DNA of 64,000 bases from assembly GCA_037974665.1 (NCBI GenBank), contig CM075777.1, forward strand, positions 14,159,001-14,223,000. Direction: 5' to 3'. Source of the DNA: Ehretia macrophylla. Taxonomy: Eukaryota > Streptophyta > Magnoliopsida > Boraginales > Ehretiaceae. A program made the translations under genes and the position numbers. Numbering within the stretch: position 1 is the stretch's first letter; each line of letters begins with the position of its first letter. This document shows, one piece after another, positions 49,490 through 60,852 of the stretch. Under the pieces are notes generated by a model that was not told the origin of the DNA, searched no databases, and saw only the letters and a program-made list of their open reading frames with translations.

Positions 49490-51600
49490 TCAGTGAAAGA
49501 AAAAGAGTACAAAGCACAAATACATTATCCTCCTCATTTCGATCTTGTCATAGTGATAGATCTTTTGAGTATCGAATTTCACATTTCTAATCATGTAATC
49601 ATATTTGATATGAGTAATGCATGTCATATTACCTATCTTCATATAATGTGGTGGACCGTCTTCGTTGGAGGATAACTCATAAGATTGTTGAACATGTTGA
49701 ATGACGAATTTCAACTATACACATTATCAACACAATTGAAAACATACCTTGTCTGTGACCTTATCTTTCGGGAGTCAAATAAATAGTCAATATATGCTTA
49801 ATCAACTAATGTTGATTTTGATCTTTTATGAGTAAAATGAACCCGTATATGATATTTCATAGAGATTTTCCCTATGTGTTTAATTTCATTCTGATGCCTG
49901 CAAATCAAAGCTACAATTTAAATAAACCAATAAAGAAAATATATGACCTTGTATCATAAGCAATATACGTTAGTGCACCAACATTTTCAATGTAAAGAAT
50001 AAATTATACAATATATAATTTATGCCACATGATATATGAAAGATACATTAAATTCTTTCATAATATTTTTCATTGATACAAAGATCTTTGTAATCAAATA
50101 CATTTCTCGATATTTTTATTCATATGCTTCAGGCATATATCATTTCAGAACTTCAATATAAATATTATTATCACGTGAATATACGATTCAGGCATATTAA
50201 GTCTTTCCAAGACTTTGATATAAATATCGTTATCACATGCATATATGCTTCAAACATATAGAGTCTTCCAAAACTTTAATATTTATCATGTGATTTATAT
50301 GAGTAAAATATTACCATCCTCATAAGACGCATACAAAGTTTTTTTTTAAAAAAAAAAAATTACCAAGCTAATATCAATGTAATTTTTTCATAGAATATAG
50401 ACTAAGGTCTAATCACACGGCGTACTAACATATTCCTTGTTTGCCTTTAAACAATTTAAGGGAAAACCAACTATTATGATAAATTCTTTGTAATTTCATT
50501 TCTGATGGGATTGTCTTCATAATACGATGCTCCCCCTCAATCCCATCAATATATTTCATGTACATTTATTTTATGCCTGAATTATATCTCTTTTTTTATT
50601 TTGGCTGATAATTTATTTGTCGACATTCTTGAGTTGATTTCAATTCAAGATCCTCGATTTCAATCATAAAATCAGTAGCTACCAAATTTTACAAAATTTG
50701 ATCATGATTTATTTTTCTTTTCAGTTCCATTCTTTTTTAGGAGTAATTTAACTAAGCGAGATCTCTTTATTCTCAATACTTTTAATATCCACATCATATT
50801 CAGGTGTCTAATACTCTCTTGGAGTAATATTACTCAATTTGATTTTCAACTCTTATCCTAACATCTTCAGGATATCAAACAATTTAAAAATGCCAACTTG
50901 CATATTTTGCTCCTTTATTTTTGGAACCGATGTGTCTACCACACTTCAGGCGTGCAATAGACTATATTTATTTATGTGTTTCTCAATTGAAACATCAATT
51001 CTATTTAGAACATTTAAAGCTGATATATGTGACTGAGTCACTATCTTTGCATCGATGAATAATTTACTGAACTTTTAGTTCACATTAATACGAGGATCAA
51101 TATGACGATGCTTTTCACAAATTTATTATTTCTCCAGCTTTCGTTTTTCTCCCCATGATACTGAGATTAGTAAAATATGCTATTGAAACATCTCCCGTCA
51201 ATTACCCAATATGTAATATTTGACGGTCTTTCAAATAATAAATTCTTAGTTTTCTTTATAGCCTCAACTTTATGTGCTTGTGGGGAAGTAATTAAAACAT
51301 GTATTGCGCAAAATATCTTCATATGATATTTGAATAATGGGGAGTATATAACTCAAACGATTGACTTTATTTGAATAAATATTGCAGTATATAATATAAC
51401 TTGTCCCTAAACAGAACTAAACAACTTAGTTCTCAATAACATTGGTCTAATTAGCTGCCAGCGTTAAATGAAAGATTCCGCTAGACCATTTTGTGTATGT
51501 GAGAGTCACATAATACTCAACACTAATCCCAATATACACTATAACTAAATGAATGGGATGCAAATTTTCCTTCATTATTAAGATAAATTCTCTTGAATGC
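49490..51600 (-). pseudogene. Ty1-copia pol remnants (integrase, linker, RNase H)
   Basis: Scattered frames on the minus strand keep the copia order. About 51600-51545 reads LNNEGKFASHSF, matching the integrase core; 51440-51040 contains RTKL-SSVWGQ, SPLFKYH and ERPSNITYW, matching the integrase C-terminal part; 50958-50890 reads RLKCGRHIGSKNKG, the linker before reverse transcriptase; 49714-49490 matches the end of RNase H (HVQQSYELSS, KIGNMTCITHI). Many stops and frameshifts separate them. Most of the reverse transcriptase is not recognisable. Together they fix both the superfamily and the orientation of the element. Confidence 0.7.
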
Positions 51601-51774
51601 ATTAACCGAAAATTGTGCCCATAATTGGATTAGTTTTGTAATAAATCTTACAAATTTCTCATTTCGATAGGACAATAAGATATATAATAGATGAATGAAA
51701 ATACATTATTCCAGTAAGATATTTTCATTTAATTATATGGATTTCAAACCACAACAAAATTTAATAAATGATGT

Positions 51775-52310
51775 CATTCCCGACTCGCGAAGTGAGTACA
51801 TCTCTCTTCTCTCATTGCATGATTGAGAGTGTAATCGACATGTTGCTAGCTAGAACTCGGTCGAATAAGAATCATAGGCCTAAAGGCCCAACAATCAAAA
51901 AAGAGCGCTAACGAGCAAGAAGCAAGGGGCACGAAAGCGAATATTTTGAAGTTGGTAAAGACTCGACCCTTGTTTTGGGCCGTTGGCCTGTTCTCTGATG
52001 TCAATTCTCTCAGTTTTAGTTAAATTGCAAAGTCCTGTTTTGCTTCTAATATGGGGGAATTGGTACTAGTTTACTCGATACCTTCCTTCAGCAAGGACAT
52101 TGGGCATATTAGCAGGCCTATTATATTCAAAACATTAGGAGCATAAAAAATCTAAATGGAAAAAAAGATAGCAAAAGCTACCCAACCTACATAGCTGACC
52201 GTACCATGGGCTAGCCCATACACCCATTGCACGAGTGGAATACTACTTAGTCAAGTAGAAAGGCCAACTTGAGAGCGAGGTAAGCCGAGAATGGGCTGAG
52301 ACATAATTCC
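51775..52310. other. Segment of organelle-like composition
   Basis: Less AT-rich than its surroundings, without homopolymer runs, and with words that look mitochondrial (AAAGAGCGCTAACGAGCAAG, GCAAGGGGCACGAAAGCGAA). No gene is recognised. It may be a nuclear copy of mitochondrial DNA. This is a judgement on texture only. Confidence 0.3.
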
Positions 52311-53041
52311 AAATTATAAATCTCAAGTTATCAAAATAACACATCTTAAAGAAGCGAAGGTAGTCATAATTCCTTTTTCTCGGTAATAAATGAGTTCTTT
52401 AAATATCAAGTTATCAAAATAAATGAGTTATTTGTAAAATAATCACACTTATCAGATCACTAGAATAATATCATAATTTTTCATAATTATTAGATATGTA
52501 TGATAAATTTGCAACTTCAATCAATCAATGAGCTAAAAACTAACTGAAGATTAAAGTACAAGAATAAATTTATTTAATCAAAATTTTAAACATATTTAAA
52601 ACTCAATAATCTAAAATACAATAACTCTCACCAAAAGATTCAGATCTATGATGATGTAGATCCTTATAGCAACAATTATAACTAAATCTCACATCTATAT
52701 TCTACATATAACCTTGAAGATAATGAAGACATAAATAAGGATCATAAGTAATATACATATAAACATTAGAACCACATCCATGCACTCATGGACGGAGCTA
52801 GAAATTTAGTATTATGGGTCCGAATTTTTTTTTTCTGTACAGTGTTTTTTGTACAGTATTTTTTACCAATATAAAATAAACTCAATAAATATCTTTCTAT
52901 TTTCAATTAACATAATTAATTATTTTAAAATTAAATAATAAAGAACTAATTAAAAAATTCAAACATAAATAAGTGTAAAAAAAATACTATTTTGCAAAAA
53001 AAAAAACATAAAATTATGTAAAGTAGTGTTTTCCAGTTTGG

Positions 53042-53278
53042 TCAATGAAGTTGGGCTTGTCTCTCCTTCATGGAATAGAATTTATCAATTATTGTATCAA
53101 CAAGAAGATCTTTTGCAATTTCCTTTTCGATATAAACAATCATACTATCTTTGAGAAAGTCATCATCCATCCGGTTACGAAGCCTTGTTTTGATAACTTT
53201 TATAGCAGAAAAAGCTCGTTCTGTCGTTGCTGTCGAGACTGTTTTAAAGAAGCAATCAATTGTTTTAAACTTATTCAT
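53042..53278 (-). pseudogene. hAT transposase C-terminal dimerisation domain
   Basis: A 78-codon frame with FFKTVSTATTERAFSAIKVI and KTRLRNRM, then FLKDSMIVYIEKEIA. This is the hAT dimerisation region as seen in plant ZMYM1/TTF-type proteins, which lets transposase monomers assemble. No zinc finger or catalytic part accompanies it, so it is a remnant. The frame itself is intact, which implies fairly recent loss of the rest. Confidence 0.85.
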
Positions 53279-53313
53279 ACTTTACCTGAAAATAAATTTC
53301 AAAAATTAGAATA

Positions 53314-53317
<4 letters not shown>

Positions 53318-53363
<46 letters not shown>
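53318..53363. repeat. TA microsatellite
   Basis: An uninterrupted TA run of about 22 units inside the hAT element. Confidence 0.95.
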
Positions 53364-53368
<5 letters not shown>

Positions 53369-54192
53369 CAGATTAACTATATTTATATATTTAATTATTC
53401 TAATGAATATGATTTATGAAGAAAGCCTCTTAATTTTTTTGTATTAAAAAAATATGTATTTGACTAGCAAAATGATAATTTATTTCACATAAAATATTAA
53501 AATACAGTTTCAAAGGAAAAAAAACAATTCTATATTTGACTGTTGCTTTTTCAACAATAAATCTTCTCCAATCTACACATTAATCTTTTACACATTATGC
53601 CTCACTAAAATTTAAAAAGTAAAATTATCTATTTCTCATAAAATAAAAAATTGACATTAAAATATAATTGACAAATAATATGCACTAAAAAATATAAAGA
53701 AGAGTATTTTAGTCAAATTGATTCTCTTAATTAGTTTTTTCTTCAGGAATCAAAATATTTACCCACTGAAAAAAAAATATTAACAAAATAAATTATAGAT
53801 AAAATTATATAACAAACAGAATTTAATAAATAAACATAAATTTAATAAAACTTACCTTAGGGGAGATGATCTGCTAGAGAAAGATGAAGAATCTAAGAAG
53901 AATAAGAAAATAAGAAAGGAAGAAAGAGAGATTGGGGTTTAGTCGGTAGATATGGGAAAGGTAAGAACAATTTTTTTTTAAAAAAAATTAAAGAATGTAA
54001 TAATTAAAGTTATAATTATAATATTATTTTAATGAAAAAGTTTTGTTAAGGTTGGGAAAGGGGTAGACAAAAAAAGAAGTGGGGGGCCGAACTCTTTGAC
54101 AAAAAAATTTTACAAGTAATTTAAAAAAAAAAAAAATGGGGGAGAGGGTCGGGCCCTTGTCTGCCCCCCTTAGCACCGTCCTTGCATGCACT

Positions 54193-54604
54193 CCTCCATT
54201 ACTAACCTTTGAAATTTTTTTTAAGTGTTAAATATGAAGAGGATGATGATGTAAAGAGAGAAAAATGATGGATGAGTGAATATGGAGAGTGCGGCAAAAG
54301 AAGGAAGAGAGAATAAAAAGAATAGTGGGTCAAAACCCTACTAGCTTGGTAAAAAAAAAAGGAGGTTTGACCAAGCTAGTAGGGTTTTGACCCACTACTC
54401 TTATAATTCACTTCTTTCTTTCGTCGCACTCTACATCTTCACTCCTCCATCTTCTCTCTTTACTTCATCTTCCTCTTCATATTTAACGCCGAAAAAATAT
54501 TTCAAAGGTTAATGATGGAAGAATGAAGATGGAGAGTGCGGTGAAAGAAGGAAGAGATAATAAAAAGAATAGTGGGTCAAAACCCTACTAGCTTGGTCAA
54601 ATCC
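54193..54604. repeat. Long hairpin: three alternating copies of a 160-bp unit
   Basis: The first arm (about 54193-54350) is matched in reverse by 54365-54520, with a loop of about 14 bases rich in A. A third, shorter copy in the first orientation follows (about 54513-54604). GGTCAAAACCCTACTAGCTT occurs in copies one and three, and its complement in copy two. The hAT element has inserted right at the outer edge of arm one. Confidence 0.85.
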
Positions 54605-55723
54605 TTTTTTTTTTTTCATCTTTCTTTAATCTTGAGACAATCCTATAAGGATGTTTTGTTTTCTTCTTTAATTATTTTCCTAAATAAAGATTCACAATAA
54701 ATAGTTATTGCCATAAAAATCAACAACAAACTCAATGTTTTTTAGATTTGATATTATGGATCGTTGTTGAAAATAACATCAACACATGATAGTACGTGAA
54801 AATGAGGTTTAAGCATATTGCAGCTCATAACTCACAAGTCATGGTGAACCAACCATCATCGTCACCTTTAACTTTTATTTCCCATATTTTGTTTACTTTT
54901 CTTTTCTCACCTTTCTTTAAAAAGTTGTGTAATTGCAATACGTAACCGATAATGAGGTTTGAAAACTTTTTGATTCAATCTTCAAAATCCATATGCTTTC
55001 ATATGTTTTCAAAGACTACTTTAGGCTAAAATAATGACCACTCCCTTCTTTTTATTTTAAAAAGAGAAAGAAAACTTTGTCTTGTGACGAAAGTGAACTT
55101 TTAAAAGTAAAGCACTTGATCACTTTTAGCCAACGGGTTTATTCAAATGTTTTGAGAATTCTAACAGCAAATTTTTTTTTTTTTAGAAGCCTGTAGAATA
55201 CTGTCTTCTTTCCCTGCTGCAATGTCTTCTTCAAGAAAAATTTCCAAGTGGGCTAACAGAAAATTGAATGTCACCTTCTCTATTCGGTAAGTGCTTATTG
55301 TTCAAGTAGATGCTCAATTCCGTGCCAACTACATCCAAAATATAGTAGTACCATATACATATTTATTTTGAACACAAGAAAATGGTAGAGGAGCTAAGAA
55401 AAACTAAGAGAATTTCTTACGAATTAATATTGCCTAGCATCTCGGAGATATAGTAGTTATTTAGTCACAGAGAGAAGTGCTCAGTAAACGCTTTCCAATA
55501 ATTTCACAAATCAGATAGTCCAAATGCCAAAGAGGCTAGATCGGCCATACCAAGAAGGAAAGAGTTCTATTAGCTACATGTATATATTTATATAAAAACA
55601 ACAACTTTACTGGAGTTGAAGTTGTATGATAAAGTGTTTATGAGTTTTGTTTCGAAGAGGAGAGAGTCTCTCTCCTCCATGATTCAAGATCAATCAAAAG
55701 TCAACTCCACAAGCCAGGTATAA

Positions 55724-56118
55724 GGCCAACTCCAACAGCTTCTCTATTTTGTTTTTCTATATGTAGAGATTTTGAACAATTTCTCTATATTTACAAATTC
55801 TCTATTTTAGTTTTACTCCAATAGCTTCTCTATATTTACTCAATCTCTGTTTTTAGAGAATCTCTATTTCAATTTCACTTCATCAGCTTCTTTATTTCAG
55901 TTTCATTCCAATAACTTCTCTACATTTACTCAATCTTTATTTTTAGAGAATTTGTAGACGATCTCTATATGTGGAGATGCTGAATTCAATTGTAGAGATT
56001 CTCTACAAGTTCTCTTCATTGTAGATAATTTGTAGAGATGCTGCTGGAGACAAAAATCTCTAAAAGCATCTCTACATGTAGAGATTTTGACATTTTACAT
56101 ATGCTGCTGGAGTGGGCC
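55724..56118. mobile_element. PIF/Harbinger-like (Tourist) MITE, 395 bp, TAA target duplication
   Basis: The left end is GGCCAACTCCAACAGC and the right end reads GCTGCTGGAGTGGGCC. TAA flanks both sides (55721-55723 and 56119-56121). The interior repeats TCTCTA and TAGAGA words in inverted order, so the whole element can fold on itself. Confidence 0.85.
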
Positions 56119-56877
56119 TAACATATGCACTAGAATCCCATTCCTCTAGCCATTCCATATATTTAGTTTCTGTATCTTGTGTATATAAGCACACGTTTGT
56201 AAGGAGTCAATATAATAATTACAATTTTTAAAACTCGCTTGTTTCTATTTTACTTGTTAGTTACTGCATTCTTTTATTTTAATTATCATATGCATCCGTT
56301 GTTGGCATTTACTGGATTCATTTTGCAGCGCCTTACTTGTTGGTTATATCATGTTTTGATTAGTAATTTACTATAAATAGATAATAATATCAAATGAATC
56401 TTAAGTGCATATTGCAACGAGTGCTTCATTTATATATAATATGTCTATGTGGATATAATGGACAAGTAATGATATAAAGTGAATATATTATAAACTACGT
56501 GTCAAAACTATCATGATAAGATAAATCCAATAAACAAGGCCAAGCCTTTCAATGGCGAAGAACTTCCTTTAGATCACAAGGGACTGGATGACATATATAG
56601 ATATTCTTGTCATCTTGATCCAAAAAATCATGATGTTAAATTCATCATATTGTAAGAAGAAATTAAGTTAAAGATGAGTCCTCATCTTTTGGGTAGTGAT
56701 ATGATGTCATAATCCAAGATCCAAAAACATTCTCTATCTCAACATCAAAAATAAGTCTCATCATGCAGTATCGAAAGTAGATCATAGTTGAAATAGAAAT
56801 TTACCTTAAATTGGTGTGTTAATTTCTTCATACTTCTAGCAAGTGATTGTTTGTAGAGGCTTTTTGTGCTGATAATG

Positions 56878-57431
56878 AGTTGTGAAATAATCAACAAATA
56901 CAATAAAGAAATAATATAAGGAATACAATTGTTAGAAGGAAGAAGAGAGATTTATTAAGATATTTCTTGTGTCTATTTCCTTTACATAACATCTCTATTT
57001 ATAACTAAAATAATACAGTGATGATGTCATCTATGACATCATTTCCACTCATAGTCATTATTATCACCTATCAATTAACTTTTTTAAAGTAAACTTTTAT
57101 TTTCTTGTCACGTGAATATCACATTGAAGGGTTCTTCTTATATGAGGTACGTGGCAAATTTGCCACATGTACATAGATAAAAAGTGATTCAATTAATTGA
57201 CAAATGTTAACTAATTATTATAAGTGGGGACATCATAATAATTTATTTAAAATTCTGTAAGGCCAAATTAGTAAAAAGAAAAATTTCAGACATTCTGATA
57301 TAACATATATGTATGATACAGTCTAATGTGGATTAATTTTATAAAATAATAACTTAACATGTGATTATGACAAATTTATCACATGCCTCATAAAAAAATT
57401 TTCCCATATTAAATATCCACATTTCATAACA
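56878..57431 (-). repeat. Copia 5' LTR interrupted by a MITE
   Basis: It starts (A)GTTGTGAAATAATCAAC and ends ATTTCATAACA. Without the insertion at 57129-57405 it is about 275 bp. It supplies the complete reference for the split LTR at 43822/49060. Confidence 0.85.
57129..57405. mobile_element. MITE inside the copia 5' LTR
   Basis: Left arm: GGGTTCTTCTTATATGAGG followed by GTGGCAAATTTGCCACATG. Right arm, reverse complement: GGGAAAATTTTTTTATGAGG followed by ATGTGATAAATTTG. The other LTR copy (near 49040, CACATTGAATATCCACA) is uninterrupted and serves as the empty site. Flanks ATTGAA/ATTAAA may be the target duplication. Confidence 0.75.
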
Positions 57432-57436
57432 CAACC

Positions 57437-58478
57437 ACTCTTTTTAAAAGATCGTGAGATTGTGTCAGATATATTACACATAGTCAAGGATTTGGGTGAT
57501 TACAATTAGTATCACCTCGATTGTCAAGTCTCTCACGCCATGTGGACTTCTTGCCAATTCCAAACCACATGGCTTCCACTAATTGGCTAGTCAATTTTCC
57601 CTATTTAACGTCTTTAGCTTAATTATAGAAAATAAATTTAAAATAAAGTTTTTTTTTTCCAGAATTTTCCAACAAAAAAGATAGTCCAACTCTCCATGTT
57701 CGTTGGACATAATTCTAATGGATTTAGATCATCTCCTCTAATTATTCTTTCATCTACTAAATTAGGTGTAATATGAATTATGTGATTTGATTCTTTTAAA
57801 TCTCAACAACCCATTTTGAATTTTAAATGTTAAAATAAATTTGGAAGGAAAGTTTTGTTAAAGAGTTAACAAATTGTTCAACAAGTTTAAATTTAAAAGG
57901 ACCAAATATAATAATCCATATTATACCTCATCTAATAAATAAAAAAATAAGTAGAAGAGATAATCTAAGTCCAATTCTAATAGAGGCTTCATAACTAACT
58001 CTCTCTTGCTGTCTTCTCCGTACTCCTTTCGCATGCACAAAACCGAGACTTTATATGCATGATCCACTTGCCACTTTATCCAAATATGATTTATTTATAC
58101 GAATATTTAATCTTGTTTTCTTTAATGTGAATAAAACCTTAGAGGGTGTAATTCTTTTTTTTTTTCTTTCTAAATCAACAAAGAATGCTACAAAAAGGTC
58201 CAAGACCATTTAGAAAAAAGTTCAAGCAAGATGCCTATACAAGGATATTTTCAAGTTGTTAATTTGTACAAATCTTTCTATTGAGGCTAGTATTTTTGTA
58301 TTTCCTACCAATATACATCTTAAATTCGATACAATTGTAAATATTATGAAAATTTGTTCTTCGATGCTTTAGAAGATCCGGTTGTTGCATTCCCTTCAAA
58401 TATGATAAATTCATGTGTTTAGAGAGTTACAAATTTAGCACCAATGGATATTGGTATAAGGCTTGGCATTTGCTTTGA
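57437..58478. other. Intergenic, no gene seen
   Basis: AT-rich sequence with no open frame or repeat I can support. Confidence 0.5.
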
Positions 58479-58832
58479 ATAAATGCTCCCATTAGTCGTT
58501 ATGTTTCGTTATTGTGACACTTTGGTCTTTGATCTTTAAAAATAAAACTTTTAATCGTTAAAGTTAATTTAGTGGGATAGTGTCAATTTTGATAGCAAAA
58601 TTTGTATAGTTTTTTTACCGCTTTATAACGTGATCGACACGCATGACTGCTATAATCCATTACAGTCATGTGTCATCCATATGATAAAGCCGTAAAAATA
58701 TATATAAATTTTGCTATTGGGATTAACGTTGTCTCACTAAATTAACTTTAAGGACTAAAATGTTCATTTTTAAAGATCAAAGACCAAAGTATCACAACGG
58801 CAAAACATAATGACTAATGGGGGCATTTACTC
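58479..58832. mobile_element. Foldback MITE, 354 bp, with arms of about 150 bp
   Basis: AAATGCTCCCATTAGTCGTT at the left is mirrored by AATGACTAATGGGGGCATTT at the right. Inside, ACTTTGGTCTTTGATCTTTA and its complement, then TTAAAGTTAATTTAGTG and its complement, continue the match nearly to the centre. The target duplication is unclear. Confidence 0.75.
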
Positions 58833-59097
58833 TTTTTGTTTTTAGCCATTTCACGTTTGTTTAATCGCAAAGTTGAGCCCAACAAGCCTCTCAGTGTTTT
58901 TTTTCAAGGAGGCTTAGTGTTGTGCTATTGCAAAATAGTTCTAGAAGTTGAAACACCATTTTAATCCATCTCAAGTAATTTCATCAACACATCTAATAGA
59001 CAATCGAATAGCCGTATTCCAATAAGATGGGATAACACCCCCCTCAGTGTTATTTTTCCCCTATGACTGCCTTCTCTTCTTAATTGTCAACAAAATT

Positions 59098-59460
59098 TAA
59101 ATTTTTCTTTTATTTTTGTTAGGTAAGCAAATACTTTGTATTAATCCCAAAAATATTTACAAAGGTGATTACATCACAAGTGGTTCATCCCAAGCTAACA
59201 TGATGTCCAACGCTCTACAAATGCTCCTATTAATAAAGCTATTTCTAAACTTTTTAGTCATATACAGTCTATATTTTACATTAAAAATCCTGTTGAAAAG
59301 TTGGTCTTCATCAAGCACATCACCAAGGTGAATTCTTCTGTTCCTTTCCAACTATATATGATAAACCGAAATCGCAAAGAACAGTTTAAAAGCAACAGAT
59401 TACAATGAAAGCAGAATACAGTTCCAATTACACCATTCCCTAATCTGATCCCATCTAAAA
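59098..59460 (-). pseudogene. LINE 3' end fragment (zf-RVT tail)
   Basis: On the minus strand, ISVYHI and LERNRRIHLGDV (one stop between), then NVKYRLYMTKKFRNS and RSICRALDIMLAW, correspond to the end of plant L1-like ORF2. A stop, a short 3' UTR and an A-rich tail (59098-59119) follow. It is the third LINE end in the window and differs from the other two. Confidence 0.75.
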
Positions 59461-59771
59461 ATCATGAAGGTCCCTTGTATCATTTTCATACCCTTCTCCC
59501 AATTCTGACTGCTGCTATATATTAGGCATGGGGTCTCCCAAGGTAGTGAGTCTTACTTCGTAAGAATGTGCCACAGAATCAGCCAATCTTCTATTTAAAG
59601 TTTTAAAAACATTTGGGACGTTTATCGTGAACTCTACCTCAGCACATGAAATCACACATTAAAGTGAAAGGAGAGGTTCACATTAAAATTAAATAAATTT
59701 AACGAATTTTTTGGGTCAGCCGCCACTGATTCTAGAGTGCATCCCCCTTGCCTCAAAGCAGCTATGGCTAA

Positions 59772-59912
59772 CCCCCTGTTTGGATTGCAATTGGGAAAGA
59801 AAAAGAAAGGAAAGTAAAGTGGAGGAACAAAAATAAAGGAAAGGAAATGAAAAGAATTCCATCCTGCCTTTACCATCCATCTATTTCCCTTTTGTTTACA
59901 TCCAACTCTGGC
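59772..59912. mobile_element. Short MITE related to 2506-2700
   Basis: It starts CCCTGTTTGGATTGCAATTG and continues GGAAAGTAAAGTGGAGGAAC as in the copy near 2510. The right end (reverse complement GTTGGATGTAAAC, AAAAGGGAAA) looks like a diverged inverted copy of the start. Confidence 0.5.
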
Positions 59913-60850
59913 TTTCAATATTTACGATGTCATCTATTTTGGTCGTTACATTATTGGCCTTCGTATTTCTTAAGCGAATTGCACTGAAAAAATATACTTT
60001 CGCATCCAAAGAGTGAAACTTTTTTTTTTTTGTTGTTGCTTGCTAAATCAGCATTCAAAGACTGAAATATACATGCCATACAAGAAACAAAAGAGATTAC
60101 GTTGACAATAAAAAATTTAATTTGAGGCAAGTATGTCGAATATTTGGATGAGCTAGTATCAAGTGTAACAAGTTTAGTTTCAACTAAATATTGGGATAAC
60201 CAGTTCCAAGGGGTAGTCCAGTGACAAATAAGAAGAAGTAATATTTGACAAAGTATGGGTTCAAAACTTCTTGCATATTAGATTCATTCTTTTGATTGAC
60301 CTCGAACGCATGTTGAGGCGTACCACTGCACCTGTAAGTTTATCAGTTGGTGGCGGGCTCCGCCGAAACTGTTTTTACATAATGCGGAAAGTTATTTTTT
60401 TTTTTATTTCTCAAATATACCCCTTTATATAATCTAAAGTTTAACATTGTTGTCAAATTTTTTAAAAGCTCAACATAGGCCAAACAATAAACAGTTTTTG
60501 TTAAATAACACATCTAACCAAAAGCTGTAATGCTAAAAAATCTACAACTCAAAAGTTAAAATTTCATAATTAGACCAAATAAAACCTAAATCCTTAAAGA
60601 CAAATTTAGGTTTATGTAGTTCTATATTAGTAAAGATATACTTATGTACACTACACGTCCAAGATCTATTTATTTAAAGGGGTGAGATGTGTGCGAAAGT
60701 AATTTTATTTCACGACATCACTTATTTTCTATCATGTATTGATTGTTCTTTAGACATTACAGGCCGCAAGGGAACCAGATCCTACGTATATGTGTATTCC
60801 ACTTTTCATGTGGGAACCGAACAATTAAGGGAAGTATTACCTAGTAAATT
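59913..60850. other. Intergenic, no gene seen
   Basis: No open frame or repeat is supportable here. Confidence 0.5.
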
Positions 60851-60852
60851 AA

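Larger units (their letters stand above)
52787..54184. mobile_element. hAT element, 1.4 kb, with transposase remnant and 8-bp target duplication
   Basis: The left end CATGGACGGAGC and the right end (reverse complement CAAGGACGGTGC) are inverted. The perfect 8-bp duplication CATGCACT lies at 52779-52786 and 54185-54192. The element contains the C-terminal transposase domain (53042-53278, minus), so it is an internally deleted relative of an autonomous copy. Confidence 0.88.
43822..57431 (-). mobile_element. Decayed Ty1-copia retrotransposon, 13.6 kb with nested insertions
   Basis: The element lies on the minus strand and is bounded by a perfect 5-bp target duplication, CAACC, at 43817-43821 and 57432-57436. 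The LTR runs from TGTTGTGAAAT to ATTTCATAACA on the plus strand. The 3' LTR is split (43822 to about 43866 and about 48966 to 49060); the 5' LTR is 56878-57431 with a MITE inside. On the minus strand AAAGGGAGAA (polypurine tract) precedes the 3' LTR, and CATTATCAGCAC follows the 5' LTR as a likely primer-binding site. Copia pol remnants lie at 49490-51600. Later insertions make up most of its length. Confidence 0.85.
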
